A stretch of 64,000 nt of DNA from Takifugu bimaculatus (lineage: Eukaryota > Chordata > Actinopteri > Tetraodontiformes > Tetraodontidae). The translations under genes and the position numbers were made by a program. The stretch is from NCBI GenBank assembly GCA_004026145.2, contig CP034991.1, positions 15,863,214-15,927,213 on the forward strand, in the 5' to 3' direction. The notes under the pieces were generated by a model, which was not told where the DNA came from, did not search any database, and was given only the letters and a program-made list of their open reading frames with translations. This document shows, piece by piece, positions 13,362 to 26,000 of this stretch (position 1 is the stretch's first letter; every line of letters begins with the position of its first letter).

Positions 13362-13845
13362 ACTGTATGCTTTAATGAAGCATAAAGACAAATCACGGGA
13401 TTCCCAGAGGGTGTTAGCATGTGCTACTCACATGTCCATTCATTGGGGGCTACGGGTTTGGTTTTATTATTTGTTTGTTTCTAGCAAGAAATCCTATGTG
13501 ATTTGTGTATATTAAAATTATGATCCAGCTTAAAGTATCAATAGGAATCCCCGACATCATTAGCTATATTTAAAATGTTTGTATTGAGAAGTTTTCCCAC
13601 AGCGCCATCTAGCGTCAACTATTACGCCCTGCTTCTGGACATAGCATCCTTTTGAAGCCCCTTACGTCCTACACTGTCATCGCCGCTGTGTGTGCACGGA
13701 CAGCATTTTAATACTAGCAGGAACCTATTTTAATTACTTGTCAAAGTATAATGCAGTGCACCTAACAACGATGGTATCATTCCATTAAGTCGCAGGAGTT
13801 TTCCTGAACACGCACCGCGGATCACCAACCTTGTTCGGGGGGATA
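13181..13845. promoter_or_regulatory. Divergent rabl6/traf2 intergenic promoter region
   Basis: The two genes are head to head with roughly 0.7 kb between the inferred rabl6 5' exon and the traf2 start codon. The stretch has an ETS-like ACTTCCG at 13180-13186 and GC-richer blocks near both ends, but much of the middle is a trinucleotide microsatellite. No clear TATA box is seen. Shared bidirectional control is inferred from spacing only. Confidence 0.5.
13220..13361. repeat. ACT/AAT/AAC then TTA microsatellite
   Basis: Imperfect ACT, AAT and AAC triplets run into a near-perfect run of about seventeen TTA triplets (13309-13360), located between the two divergent genes. The tract is likely variable in length. 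Confidence 0.9.
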
Positions 13846-14033
13846 ATGGCTTCACAGGAGCCGTCTCCACCGTCTTCCCTCGAGGGCAACAAACCAGGAT
13901 TCCCGAAGAAAATTCTGGCAAACAACCTGGAAAACAAACACTTGTGTAAATCGTGCCAGAAGGTCCTCAGAAGGCCGTTACAAGCTCAGTGTGGACACCG
14001 TTTCTGCTCCTTCTGTTTTCACAAAATAGTGAG
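13846..14033 (+). other. traf2: traf2 coding exon 1: N-terminus and first part of the RING
   Basis: This exon encodes 62 residues plus two bases. It reads into the RING with LCKSC at residues 33-37 and QCGHRFCSFC at residues 48-57, and ends AG|GTGAGT. The next coding exon, which completes the RING with QTCSAC, is 14.1 kb away at 28148. Confidence 0.93.
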
Positions 14034-17000
14034 GTGAGTGCTGTTATTGTTGCCAGCCAGCTAGCTAAACCCCCACTTAGCATCACCTGAGCGCCCCGTC
14101 TTCATCCTCACTCAGAATATACATAATCCAAAACGACTAATTTTCTCTGAACTTTACGATGGCAAGTTGCAAAGAGACGAGATTCAGCAAACGGGTGGTT
14201 GACCAGTTTTCCCAGTCTAATGTCAAGTTTCGTCAGCTGTGCCTGCTGTCTGTCCATCAGCATCTGGTTGTGAGTGTGCACTTTAAAGCTGGTACGTGAC
14301 TAAAACCACACGGTTTCCCTGTGTAAATCTTGTCAAAAGTAGACAAATGTTCAATGTTTTGAAGGGTTGAGTGACTGAAACGGTCCTCATGTTACTGCTG
14401 TGCTGTGTTGGGGTGGGCTTGTACGCCAGAGACGCGTTTATCATTTTACCACAATGTTTAATTCATTGTTCCATTCACAGGTATATTAGGTCGGTTCGTT
14501 TCATTCATGGCCTTAGCAGTTTCTCTTTATGTGTTGCTATTATTCAGCCTGTGGTGGGTGTCATCATACATCCAGTGGTGAGAGCGGTGGCGGAGAGACA
14601 CTCCAGTGTTCCCAGTTTGTGTGCATATTGTGCAGTGGTCAGACTCATGGCCATGTTTCAGGTGTCTCTGATGGTAATTGGTTTGAATCTGTTGGTCCTG
14701 GTTTAGGTGCAGTCATGGTGACCTCAGGATCGCGTCTCTGCTTTTTGCGGATGATGTGGTCCTGTTGGCTTCATCGGCCCGTGACCTCCAACTATCACTG
14801 GATCGGTTCGCCGCCGCATGTGAAGCGGCTGGGATGAGAATCAGCACCTCCAAATCCGAGGCCATGGTTCTCAGCCGGAAAAAGGTGGAGTGCCTTCTCC
14901 GGGTAAAGGAGGAGATCCTGCCCCAAGTGGAGGAGTTTAAGTACCTCGGGGTCTTGTTCACGAGTAAGGGAAGAATGGAGCGGGAGATCGACAGGCGGAT
15001 CGGTGCGGCGTCCACAGTAATGCGGACTCTGCACCGGTCCGTTGTGAAGAGAGAGCTGAGCCGAAAGGCGAAGCTCTCGATTACCGGTCGATCTTCGTTC
15101 CTACCCTCACCTATGGTCATGAGCTTTGGGTAATGACCGAAAGAACAAGATCACGGGTACAAGCGGCTGAAATGAGCTTCCTCCGTAGGGTGGCTGGGCT
15201 CTCCCTTAGAGATAGGGTGAGAAGCTCTGCCATCCAGGAGGAGCTTGGAGTAGAGTCGCTGCTCCTCCGCGTTGAGAGGAGCCAGATGGGGTGGCTTGGG
15301 CATCTAGTCAGGATGCCCCCTGGACGCCTCCCTGGTGAGGTGTTCAGGGCATGTCCCTCCGGTAGGAGACCCCCGGGGAGACCCAGGACACGTTGGAGAG
15401 ACTATGTCTCTCGGCTGGCCTGGGAACGCCTGGGGATCCCTCCGGATGAGCTGGAGGAGGTAGCTGGGGAGAGGGAAGTCTGGGCTTCTCTCCTTAGGCT
15501 GCTGCCCCCGCGACCCGACCCCGGATAAGCGGTAGAGAATGGATGGATGGATGGATGGTCCTGGTTTAAATGTACCTGTAGCACCTCCCAGGGAAAATCC
15601 AGGGTGTGTTTGTTGTATTGCTGAAGCAGAACAGCAGTAGTGTTTATCCAGGGATGAGGAGAGGAATTTGATTTATGGCTGCAGATCATTCGTCACTCCT
15701 CATAATGACTACACGACTACAATAACATGAAAAAAATGAAGCACGTGTTCCTCAGTGAGAAGCTGTTGATGGATGTGATGCTTCAATAATTAGAGCTTTT
15801 AGAGTTCCTCACATGTTCTTGGTCCTTGCTTTAACTCTCTGCTGTTGTAATGCAAGTTCACGTCACAAGCTAGTTTACATGGACAGAATAACAAGAAAAT
15901 GTTCTAAGAATTTTGACCTATATCTCAGGCAGGTTGTCTCTAATGGTAATTACAAAATGTACTCCCATGTCAGACACAATCTACTATAAATTGCAATATT
16001 TTATCTCTTGATTGTCTGAAAGGAGGACTTGGTGTGCTTGCATTCCCACTGGGTTGTGGAAGTTGAAGCATACCTGCTAAAGTCTCATCCTTTATAGTTT
16101 TGCATGATCTTTACATTAGCTGCCCTTGAAATCATGAATAGATTTCAAAATGCACCTCCTGACCACGAAGGTCATCAGCAGCCAAGCTCCTTTGTGTCTG
16201 GAGAAGCTGAGAGCATCAGATCATCCCCGTAGACTGCTCCACTCTCAGAGTGCTGGTTTACTCATGGTTACCAGAATGAACAGTCAAATGGGGGGCCTGG
16301 ACTCACTTGCTGTGGAACCAGCTTCCTGTCCAGGTGTAGGAGGATGACTCCCTCTGAAGCTGTAACCCTTCCTCTATGAGAAAGTTTATAGTCAGTAATT
16401 CTGAAGCTAGTGTCATTATTATATTTATTAATGTTCATCATTAGAACAGGAGTTGCTAAAATATTCCTGCTCTTCATTTTGAATGAGAAACTGAGAGGAA
16501 TATGAGGCATAAGATAGGTGGAAGGTCAGTGGCTGCTACAGGCATGTGTGGTGCCAGCCTGTCTGTCCCAAACAGAGAATGCTGACCTTGGATTCAGCAG
16601 AATCCTCTAGCATGTTCCCTTCAGCACTGCTTTGTCTACAGAAAGAATGGAAAATGAGAGAGGAGGGTTATGCAGGTAGCGACAAAAACCCAATTGAAAA
16701 ATGTTCCTACCATCACCGTATAACTTCAGAGATGGATGATTAAACTCAAACTAAGGGGCGGCGATTTTAGAGATCTGCATAACAGCTTAACAGCCCGTTT
16801 GACTATTAAAGCTTCACTGATTCTTACAAAAAGAACAATTGCTTCATAATTAATAATAGTCAGAGTAAAACAGAAATCACTTGGAACCAAGAACCTCCTG
16901 CTTCTCAGCCCAACCCACAACAGACTGAGCTACTACCTCTTAAACAGGAGAGCCCAGGGTTCAGAAACCCCTGCTAGCATCAGAAATACAGAACCAGCAC

Positions 17001-20000
17001 TGAGGACCTATTCCCTTAGAGCATCCTGTTCTGCAGTGCTACAGTCTTCACCTGCTGCAGTACTTTGTTTGTAGCCAGCATAGCATGCCTCAAAGCATTA
17101 AGCTGTTTCTCCAAAACAAAGTGTCTCTATTTTATCTGCATGCAATCCATGGAAGTTTGCTGCATACTTAGAACATTCAAGGATGGCCTTCAACGGTGCA
17201 GTTGTAAAACACCACAGATCCGGAGTGTCAGAAATTAAATGTGGAATAGTCAGTGTGATGAACAGTGCTCCACATCCAGTTACTGTCAGAATCACAGTCA
17301 GGGTATGAAATGTGACAGTCATCGAGGTTACACCTTGTCTCCGAGAAGGAAAAGATATGTTTCTCTCTGTCTCATTGCTATGGCTCCAAGCTGTGGAGAT
17401 TTTGTCCTCAGTGACGTCAGATCGTGCTGAGCTCACAAGCAGGAGGAAAAGTAGAAAAATGGCTATGCCCCTATTGGGCCCTCCCTGCCACTGGGGCCAG
17501 CCAGCACCACATTGCATGAATAAATTGCACTGCCAATCCACGTGTTCTTTGAATGAAGACTTCAAGAAGAATAATGCCAATTTCAAAATGTATTTAACAA
17601 TAGAATGAATTCAAGATACAAATACAACAGAGCTCTGGGCCAGTTCATAACCCTACAATAACAGAGTCAATTGTCAGGGCATGAAGTCTGACAACCTAAC
17701 TATCCCTTGACCCAATCTTTTATAGAAACACAGATGCAAATTATCAATGCTAATTCAGTCCAATCCAGTCCTTCTTCTTGGATGACCTCATCTTCTTCTT
17801 CCAGTCCCATTGGATGCTTACACAGTCCTTGTTCTCCATTGTCTCCCAAATGGCCAGTTCAAAGTTCACCTTCTTGCAGAGGAACTTATCAACACCAGTA
17901 AACTATTTTGTCGCGTTTTACGATGGGGGTTTAACTCTTTCCGTCTGACTGTCTCCTCCTGCCTCCAACTGTCTAAACAACATTTATGTCAAGGAAGAGT
18001 CAACTGACTGCTTATCTTTATTCCACTTACTAAACATTCTACCATTCCTAACTTCTAAAGTGCTTCTAACAGAAAACATAAACATATGGTACAACACATG
18101 ATAATAAAATAAAGACAATTCTCTTCACCAGCAGCACCTGGTATGGTTCTTTCCACCTAGGAGAAAGAGAATCCTTTTCCAAGGATTTAATTAGTACATA
18201 ATCATGACACTAAAATGGTTGAATGGGCTCAGCTGAGGTTTTGGGGAGCCTGTTAGAAACCTGTGAATAAAACTTCTCGCTCAGGCATCTCACCTACTTG
18301 GTCATATACCGTATTTTCCAGGACTATAAGTCAGCACTTTTTTTCATAGTTTGTCAGGGGGTGCTGACTTGTACTCTGGAGCGACTTATATAAATACATT
18401 ATTACAGAATTTCATATTTTCATTATTTTCACACTGACAGCAACAAGAGGGCGCTCTAGGCGGGTGTACCTGAGAAACGAGTTCCTTTAGCGACGCAGAA
18501 GAAGAAGCAGTGCTTCGTCTTTGGAGTTAGACTTGATTGTTTGGTAAACTTTCTTGGATGTTCTTTATGCTATAGTTATCTGAATAACTGTTAATATGTT
18601 ACGTTAACAAAGCAGATACGTACTCAGTTCGATTGTGGGTCATGTAGCTGAATTTGTTATGTTAGCATACCGTAACGCTATTGCTAATCCATACTAATGG
18701 ATTGCTAATTGCCTTTCAAGATGAAATGTATGTTCTTGGTCTTTATTATCAAATAAATTTTCCCCCAAAATGCGACTTATTGTCCAGTGCGACTTATATA
18801 TCTATTTTTCTTCTTTATTATGCATTTTTTGGCTAGTGCGACTTAAACTCCGGAGCGACATAGTCCAGAAAATACGGTAATCATCAGTCCACATTAAAGT
18901 GACTGTGTGTGGAGATGGTCAAAGGTTGACTTGCCCCTTTTAACATAGACCAGCCCATCGATGCCTCATGAAGTTTTATCCCCATTGTGATGTTTGGCGT
19001 GCTGCAGACCGAATATAGCACAATGGGGCTTGCGTCCGGCCAGTTCAGACCTGTCGTCACCATTACCTTTGGCATTTAAAGATAAAGATACATTTTATTG
19101 TCAGTTCACTCCATGTTTTGAATATACAGATGAACTGAAATACCATTTCTCTCTCTCTCTCTCTAGCTTATTGTGCTGTAAAACTAAAATAAAAAATGAA
19201 TAGAATAGCAAGAAATATAAATAAGGCAAAAAAAGGATAAATAAGGTGCCAAAAACAAGAATGTACATAGAGTGCAATACAGTGAAGTGAGGTAGGTTGC
19301 TAGAATAATACAGTCAGGTTCCTTGTTTTTCCCTCTTTGTGCAAATTTCAAGAGTTTGTGGAGTGATCACTGCTGCTAGACTCTGAGTCAAAGGCTGGGC
19401 CTCGGTCACTTTTCACCCTCATGCGTACTGCAAAACAGGGGATTATTAGCAACAAGATAGACTCCTGCTGAGCACGTTTCCATGTCCAAATCCTTTTTTC
19501 CTCACTATCAGCGTGGGTTTGCAATGCTGCCACATCATTTACAGAGGACACAACAGGATCAGGAGGTTAAGTAGAAACACGTTAATAAACCAAAGAAGTT
19601 GAGGAGTTTGGCTGAATCAGCTCATGCATGTTTCAAGGGACACATAATCAGAACTATTATTGTGGGCTTCATACGTAACAATAGTCAATCTATTAGGCAA
19701 CAGAATAGTAGCCAACGAATCTTTGATTAGTTGATGTTTGATAATGTTGATGGAGACCTTTGACTAATTATATACCACCGGACGATACCCATGTTTCTGG
19801 ACCAACAGGCCAGACGCTAAACCCTCTTTCTCAGTTGCACACAGATGGAAAGGCTGTGTGTAGTCCAGCAGGTCCAGTGCTGGTGTTGAGATTAAAGCAC
19901 TCTTTAAATCCACAAGGATCTTGCGCATTTCATCTGTCCATTGTCCTGTAGGAGGAAAATGCTGCAACATAGCTGCTCTCTAAACAGAGTCAATAGCGGA

Positions 20001-23000
20001 TCCATAGTCACATTCATTGACAAAAATAATTAGTCATGACTAAGAAAGGGTGGCAGCCTGGTCCATGTCAACTGAGGCTACATTAATGTGAATGCAAACA
20101 GATTCTGGCTATCTGGATGGAGAAGCAAAGAGAAAAATGCAGAACTCAGATCAACGACTGTGAAGTACTTTGAAATTGAGGCACAGAGGCCAAAATAGAA
20201 TATGTGTCAGGCACAATTGGAGCTGTAGGTACAACAATGTTATTAATAGTTTGCAGAGCTTGAACAAGCCTCCTTTCATCACATCTGTTTTGGGACAGGG
20301 AGAATGGGAGTGTTACATGGACTGCTCATCTCCACAAGCACACTCTGATCCAAGAGGGACTGAATTACACCCTTTATTGCTGCTATTGCTTTTTGGGATA
20401 ATTTATATTCTGTTATCATTGGAAGTTTAGAATTAGGTTTGAGTTTAACAACATGAGGCGGAGCAGATGTCACAAATCCCACATGCTTGGTCCATAATTC
20501 ATTAGGACCTTCAGAGGAATCAGAGGGTGGCCCATACAGAAGAGGAAGAGGTATTCTCCGTGGAATAAAAGTGCTGTGGGGGAGAGAGACACTGTGGAAG
20601 TCTCAACCATTCACTCCTCAAAGACGTGACAACATCATTCTGAAGACTGCAGACTGTAGCACCTTCTTATCATATCACTCACTTGTTTCCTGTCTTCACA
20701 GCAACTTGAGGCGACACATCAGGAAATCTGTATTAAATCTGTTGTTCTCTTGTCAATTGAATTGGCAAATAACACCCTTCAGGCCCAATAAGAAAATAAT
20801 TTTCAAGGTCAACTGGAATTGTTTTTGTAGGGAAAAAGCCACTGAATCTTTGGACTCGACAATGGATGGAGAATACTTGCCAGGATGAAGGTTTCAGATT
20901 GAATTAAAACCTGGAAATGTCCAGCAAAGCTGAAAATCATTAGCCGATTGCAAATACTGGAGAGTCTGTAATCCAGCAGTGTGTACCAACATTGTGGGGC
21001 CTGATGACCATTGAGGTAAATTGATCCTGATTTTGTTGATGTGGGGATCTTATGAATTGGCAGTCATGTGTCCAGTGTCTGAATTGACCACACCTATGGC
21101 ACTTTCATGTCTTTTGAGTTGCCTGATGTGCATCTGTTTTAGTTTTTGCATAGGGCGGTAATGGTAATGGACTTACAACCTACACCAGTTGTTTACTTTT
21201 TGCAGGGGTGGAATAATTTCCATTACTGTACCTACCTACCAAATTATTCCACTTGTGTCTTAGATGGACCCACTTAGAGGGGCCACCAGTGGTGCGGGCA
21301 CATTTCATAATGGCTTCTTTAGCTCTATCTTTCAACCAGCCCTCCAGGTTCATATCTGAAGGCCAATATCCCACCGTTTCACCTCTCAATATGAGAAATT
21401 TATCCTCACAAAATGGCCAATCTTCTGCATAAATAAATGACAACAACATCTCAATGACAGGTACCAGGACATTGTACAGCATAGCAGTGACTTTAAGCCA
21501 GGAATAATATTTACTAGGATTAATTGGATTAGCTTTTATTGTGCGCAAAAGCTCCTTTCCCTTCCTTCAACTGGCGTCCAGGGTCTGCACACATCTGTAT
21601 CACCAATACCAACCTTGGAAGCATTACATTGGTGTTTGCTCTCTGTCTTTTTTAGCTTACAGTCATGTAAGCCTATTGTCCTATTTGTAGGGGCACTTCT
21701 GACTGTTCCACTTGTCTCAACCTTGATACCTGTGCTGCTCCAGAGACCTGCTGATCTGTCTGCTCCTGCTTATGCTGACCATTCTCCACATCTATCTTTA
21801 CACGAGCATCCAACTTTACAGCTTGATCGAACACACCAACTCCAGGCTGTCCTAATCCTTAATCCTTCACCTGAGTTTGTACATTGCTTTTCCTCCCATT
21901 TTCCCCAAGTACACAAGCATAAACCAACAGGATGTCATCATCACACCTTCTAGCTTTAGCCAGAACATCTCTGTCCCTCTCAGGTATCTGGGATTCATTC
22001 TGTTTCACATAGAAGACACATAAGCATTCAGAACAGTGGAAGGCTGATACCTGCTTACACAGAGATGCTCTTTCTTTCCCTTTAATCATAGCCCATGTAT
22101 CATTAGAACGATGTTTAAGTATGGCGGAGATGTCTATTCTTCCGAATCTTGAAAACAGGTCTGGCCCTTGAGTAGGCCAGACAACATCAGCAGACTGACA
22201 GATCACCTTTTTCCATTCATCATCTATCCATTCATACCACTTTTCTTCCCCTGCAGTTTTTCTTCTCTCCTCACTTCTCTCCTCCTGTAGCCCACATGCT
22301 CAAACAATCAATCATATAAGACAAATCCCATTTTGTATTGCCCATGCAATACAAGTTCACTTGAGCACCAGAAAGATCTTTTTTCTGTTTCAAAAAACAA
22401 GATAACCAAGAATTATCCTCTGACCACACATTAATTAGAGATTAAAAGGGTGCACACAATGGCAACCTTATCATGTCCCATTTCTCCTGCTGGTGTCTGT
22501 GGAGCAAAAAGGTCTTGAAAATATTTGGAATTGGGAGTGCTTGCATTAGATTTAGGTGTGATATCACTCAGCTCACATACAGGTGCTCTAAAACGTTCCT
22601 TCTGTAAGGTTGGAGGGGATAATTGTTTCTGTAATCTTGGTCTAACATTTGTTCCAAGTTTGAGGCTTTCAAGATTTGATCCAATTTTAGATTGTCATTT
22701 TAATTCATAGATTTTGTGACTGTTGTTAATCTGTACTGATGATTACTCATGTTTCATTCAACCACTCATTCATTCATTTAGAACAAACATCAAATTGCTA
22801 GACACATCTCAAAACATCAAAGGCCCATTAGACTCACTTCAGTTTCATCAGTTCAGAGTTCACTGTAGTGTCAAATTATATTCCAGTTTTCCATCCATCC
22901 ATCCTCTATCGCTTATCTGGGGTCAGGTCGCGGGGGCAGCAGCCTAAGAAGAGAAGCCCAGACTTCCCTCTCCCCAGCTACTTCTTCTAGCTCATCCAGA

Positions 23001-26000
23001 GGGATCCCCAGGCCAGTCGAGAGACATAGTCTCTCCAACGTGTCCTGGATCTTTCCGGGGGTCTCCTACCGAAGGGACAAGCCCTGAACACCTCACCAGG
23101 GAGGCGTCCAGGGGGCATCCTAACTAGATGCCCAAGCTACCTCATCTGGCTCCTCTCAACGTGGAGGAGCAGCGGCTCTACTCCGAGCTCCTCCCGGATG
23201 GCAGAGCTTCTCACCCTATCTCTAAGGGAGAGCCCAGCGACCCTACGGAGGAAGCTAATTTCGGCCGCTTGTACCCGTGATCTCTTTCGGTCATTACCCA
23301 AAGCTCATTACCATAGGTGAGGGTAGGAACAAAAATCGACCGGTAAATTGAGAGCTTCGCCTTTCGGCTCAGCTCTCTCTTCATCACTACGGACCGGTTA
23401 CTGCGGACGCTGCACTGATCCGCCTGTCGATCTCCTGCTCCATTCTTCCCTCACTCGTGAACAAGACCCCGAGGTACTTGAACTCCTCCACTTGGGGCAG
23501 GATCTCCTCCTTGACCCGGAGAAGGCACTCCACCTTTTTCCGGTTGAGAACCATGGCCTCGGATTTGGAGGTGCTGATTTTCATCCCAGCCGCTTCACAT
23601 GCGGCGGCGAACCGATCCAGTGATAGTTGGAGGTCACGGGCCGATGACGCCAACAGGACCACATCATCTGCAAAAAGCAGAGACCCGATCCTGTGGTCAC
23701 CAAACCAGACACCCTCAACACCATGGCCACACCACAACCTCTGGTGACTTTAATCATGCTTCTCTGTCCTCCACTCTCCGAACCTTCACCCAATATGTGA
23801 AATGCCACACAAGAGACAATAGAACTTTGGATTTAATGTATGTAAACACCAAGAATGCATACACCTCCTCCCCCCTCCCCCTGCTGGGCCGTTCTGATCA
23901 CAACCTGGTTCATCTGTCCCCTGCATACGTACCTATGGTGAATAAACAACCACCCACCAAGAGGTATGTAAGGAGCTGGTCTGAGGAGACCAGCATAGCT
24001 CTGAGGGACTGCTTCGACACCACAGACTGGGATGTGTTATGTGAACCTCACGGGGAGGACATCGACGGCCTGACAACCTGCATCACGGACTACATCAACT
24101 TCTGTGTGGAAAATACCATGCCTACCAGGAAGGTTCGGTGTTTCCCCAACAACAAACCCTTGGTGACCCCTGATCTAAAAGCCCTGCTGAATGAGAAGAA
24201 GAGGGTTTTTAGATCTGGGGACAAGGAGGAGCTGAGGAGAGTCCAGAAGGAGCTGAGAAGGGGGATAAGGAGAGGCAAGGACAGCTACAGGAGGAAGCTG
24301 GAGGAGCGCCTCAAGGGGAGCAACGCCAGGGCAGTCTGGAGAGGCCTAAAAACCATCTAAGGCCACACAAAGGACGGGGGGGGGGGCTGAATCTGGGGGC
24401 CAGGACTTGGCAAATGAGTTGAATTCCTTTTTCAACAGATTCGACTGTGTTGCCCCCCCTCCCTCTCCCCCTCACCAAAGCCCAGACCTGACTGTGCTGT
24501 CACATCACCATCCCCCCTCTCCCCCCGTAACATCTCCGGCACCGGCAGCTCTCTCCTCACACCACGCCACCTCCCTCCACCCCCTGCCAGATCAACCCTC
24601 CCAGTCCAACCCCCGTCCTCACCCACCAGGAGTCACACCTCGCCTCTCCATTACAGCTGATCAGGTGAGGAAGGAGCTGAGGAGGACCAAGACAAGGAAA
24701 GCTACTGGCCCTGATGGCATCAACTCCAGACTACTCAAGGACTGTGGAGATCAGCTCTGTGGAGTACTCCTGCACATCTTCAACCTAAGCCTCAGTCTGG
24801 AGAGAGTTCCACTACTGTGGAAAACATCATGTGTGGTTCCGGTTCCTAAGACTGCGCACGCCAGGGAGCCCAACCACTTCAGGCCAGTGGCTTTAACCTC
24901 TCACCTGATGAAGACCATGGAGAGGATCGTCCTCACCCACCTCCGACAGCTGGTGGACAGCAAGATGGACCCTCTACAGTTTGCATATCGACCGGGCATT
25001 GGTGTGGATGACGCGGTCATCTACCTGCTGCACCGGTAACTCTCACACCTAGAGAGCACTGGGAGCACTGGGAGAGTCATGTTATTTGACTTCTCCAGTG
25101 CCTTTAACACAATCCAGCCATCATTGCTGAGAGGGAAGATGGAGGGAGCCGGAGTCGACTGTCACCTAGCTGCCTGGACCACCGACTACCTTACCAACAG
25201 ACTACAGTACGTGAGGCTCCGTGATTGTGAGTCCGACGTGGTAGTCTGCAGCACGGGGGGCCCGCAGGGTACAGTTTCTCTGTCCCTTCCTCTTCACTCT
25301 CTACACATCGGACTTCAGCCACAACTCGGACAGCTGCCACCTCCAGAAGTTCTCCGACGATACAACCATCGTTGGACGTGTGTCTGAGGGGAACTAACTG
25401 GAATACAGGGAGGTCATCACCAACTTTGTCGCCTGGTGTGCACTGAACCATCTGCGCATCAACACCAGGAAGACAAAGGAGGTGGTGATCGACTTCAGTA
25501 GGAAGGCTTCTCACATTGCACCCGTGAACATCCAGGGTTTGGACATTGAGATCGTAGAGGAGTACAAATACCTGGGTGTTCACCTCAACAATAAACTGGA
25601 CTGGACTCATAACACAGACGCCCTGTACAAGAAGGGCCAAAGTCGTCTTCATCTGTTGAGGAGACTGAGGTCCTTTGGAGTATGCAGGTCACTGCTTAGG
25701 ACTTTTTATGACTCTGTGGTGGCATCGGTGATCTTCTACGCTGTGGTCTGCTGGAGCTGTGGAAGCTCAGAGAGGGACAGGAAGAGACTCAACAAGTTGG
25801 TCAGACGGGCTGGCTCAGTCCTGGACTGCTCTCTGGACTCCATTGAGGAGGTGGGTGAGAGGAGGATGTTAGCCAAGCTGACAATTATGGACACCCCTAA
25901 GCAGCTCCTTCAGCAGCAGACTGTTACACCCACGGTGTAAAAGGGAGCCTTACCGCAGGTCATTCATCCCAACTGCCGTAAGACTGTTCAACATGCACAA

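Larger units (their letters stand above)
17090..22700 (-). mobile_element. Degraded endogenous retrovirus, antisense in traf2 intron 1
   Basis: Fragments of retroviral genes lie in the order gag, pol, env on the minus strand: matrix/capsid-like frames at 22206-21180, a CCHC zinc knuckle at 21101-21060, reverse transcriptase and RNase H at 20482-19764, an integrase end near 18185-18115, and a possible env start at 17586-17098. The pol motifs resemble the gammaretrovirus/epsilonretrovirus side of the family. All enzyme frames are interrupted by stops and shifts, so it is an old, defective copy. Exact LTRs were not established. A MITE (18309-18877) is inserted in it. Confidence 0.75.

Noticed and set aside
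13024..13391. Open frames with poly-Asn, poly-Leu and poly-Tyr
   Set aside because: They are translations of the TTA microsatellite.
14756..15528. Two long open frames after traf2 exon 1 as extra traf2 exons
   Set aside because: They encode a Rex3 reverse transcriptase C-terminus and are bounded by a 13-base target duplication.
16855..16935. A possible tRNA gene or retroviral primer-binding site near GAACCTCCTGCTTCTC
   Set aside because: No cloverleaf with A and B boxes could be traced, and the string recurs in a dispersed repeat at 7147.
23599..24360. A 253-codon open frame as a possible host gene
   Set aside because: Its first part is antisense Rex3 sequence, and from 23736 on it is the endonuclease region of a Rex1-type LINE (GDFNHAS, GRSDHNL).
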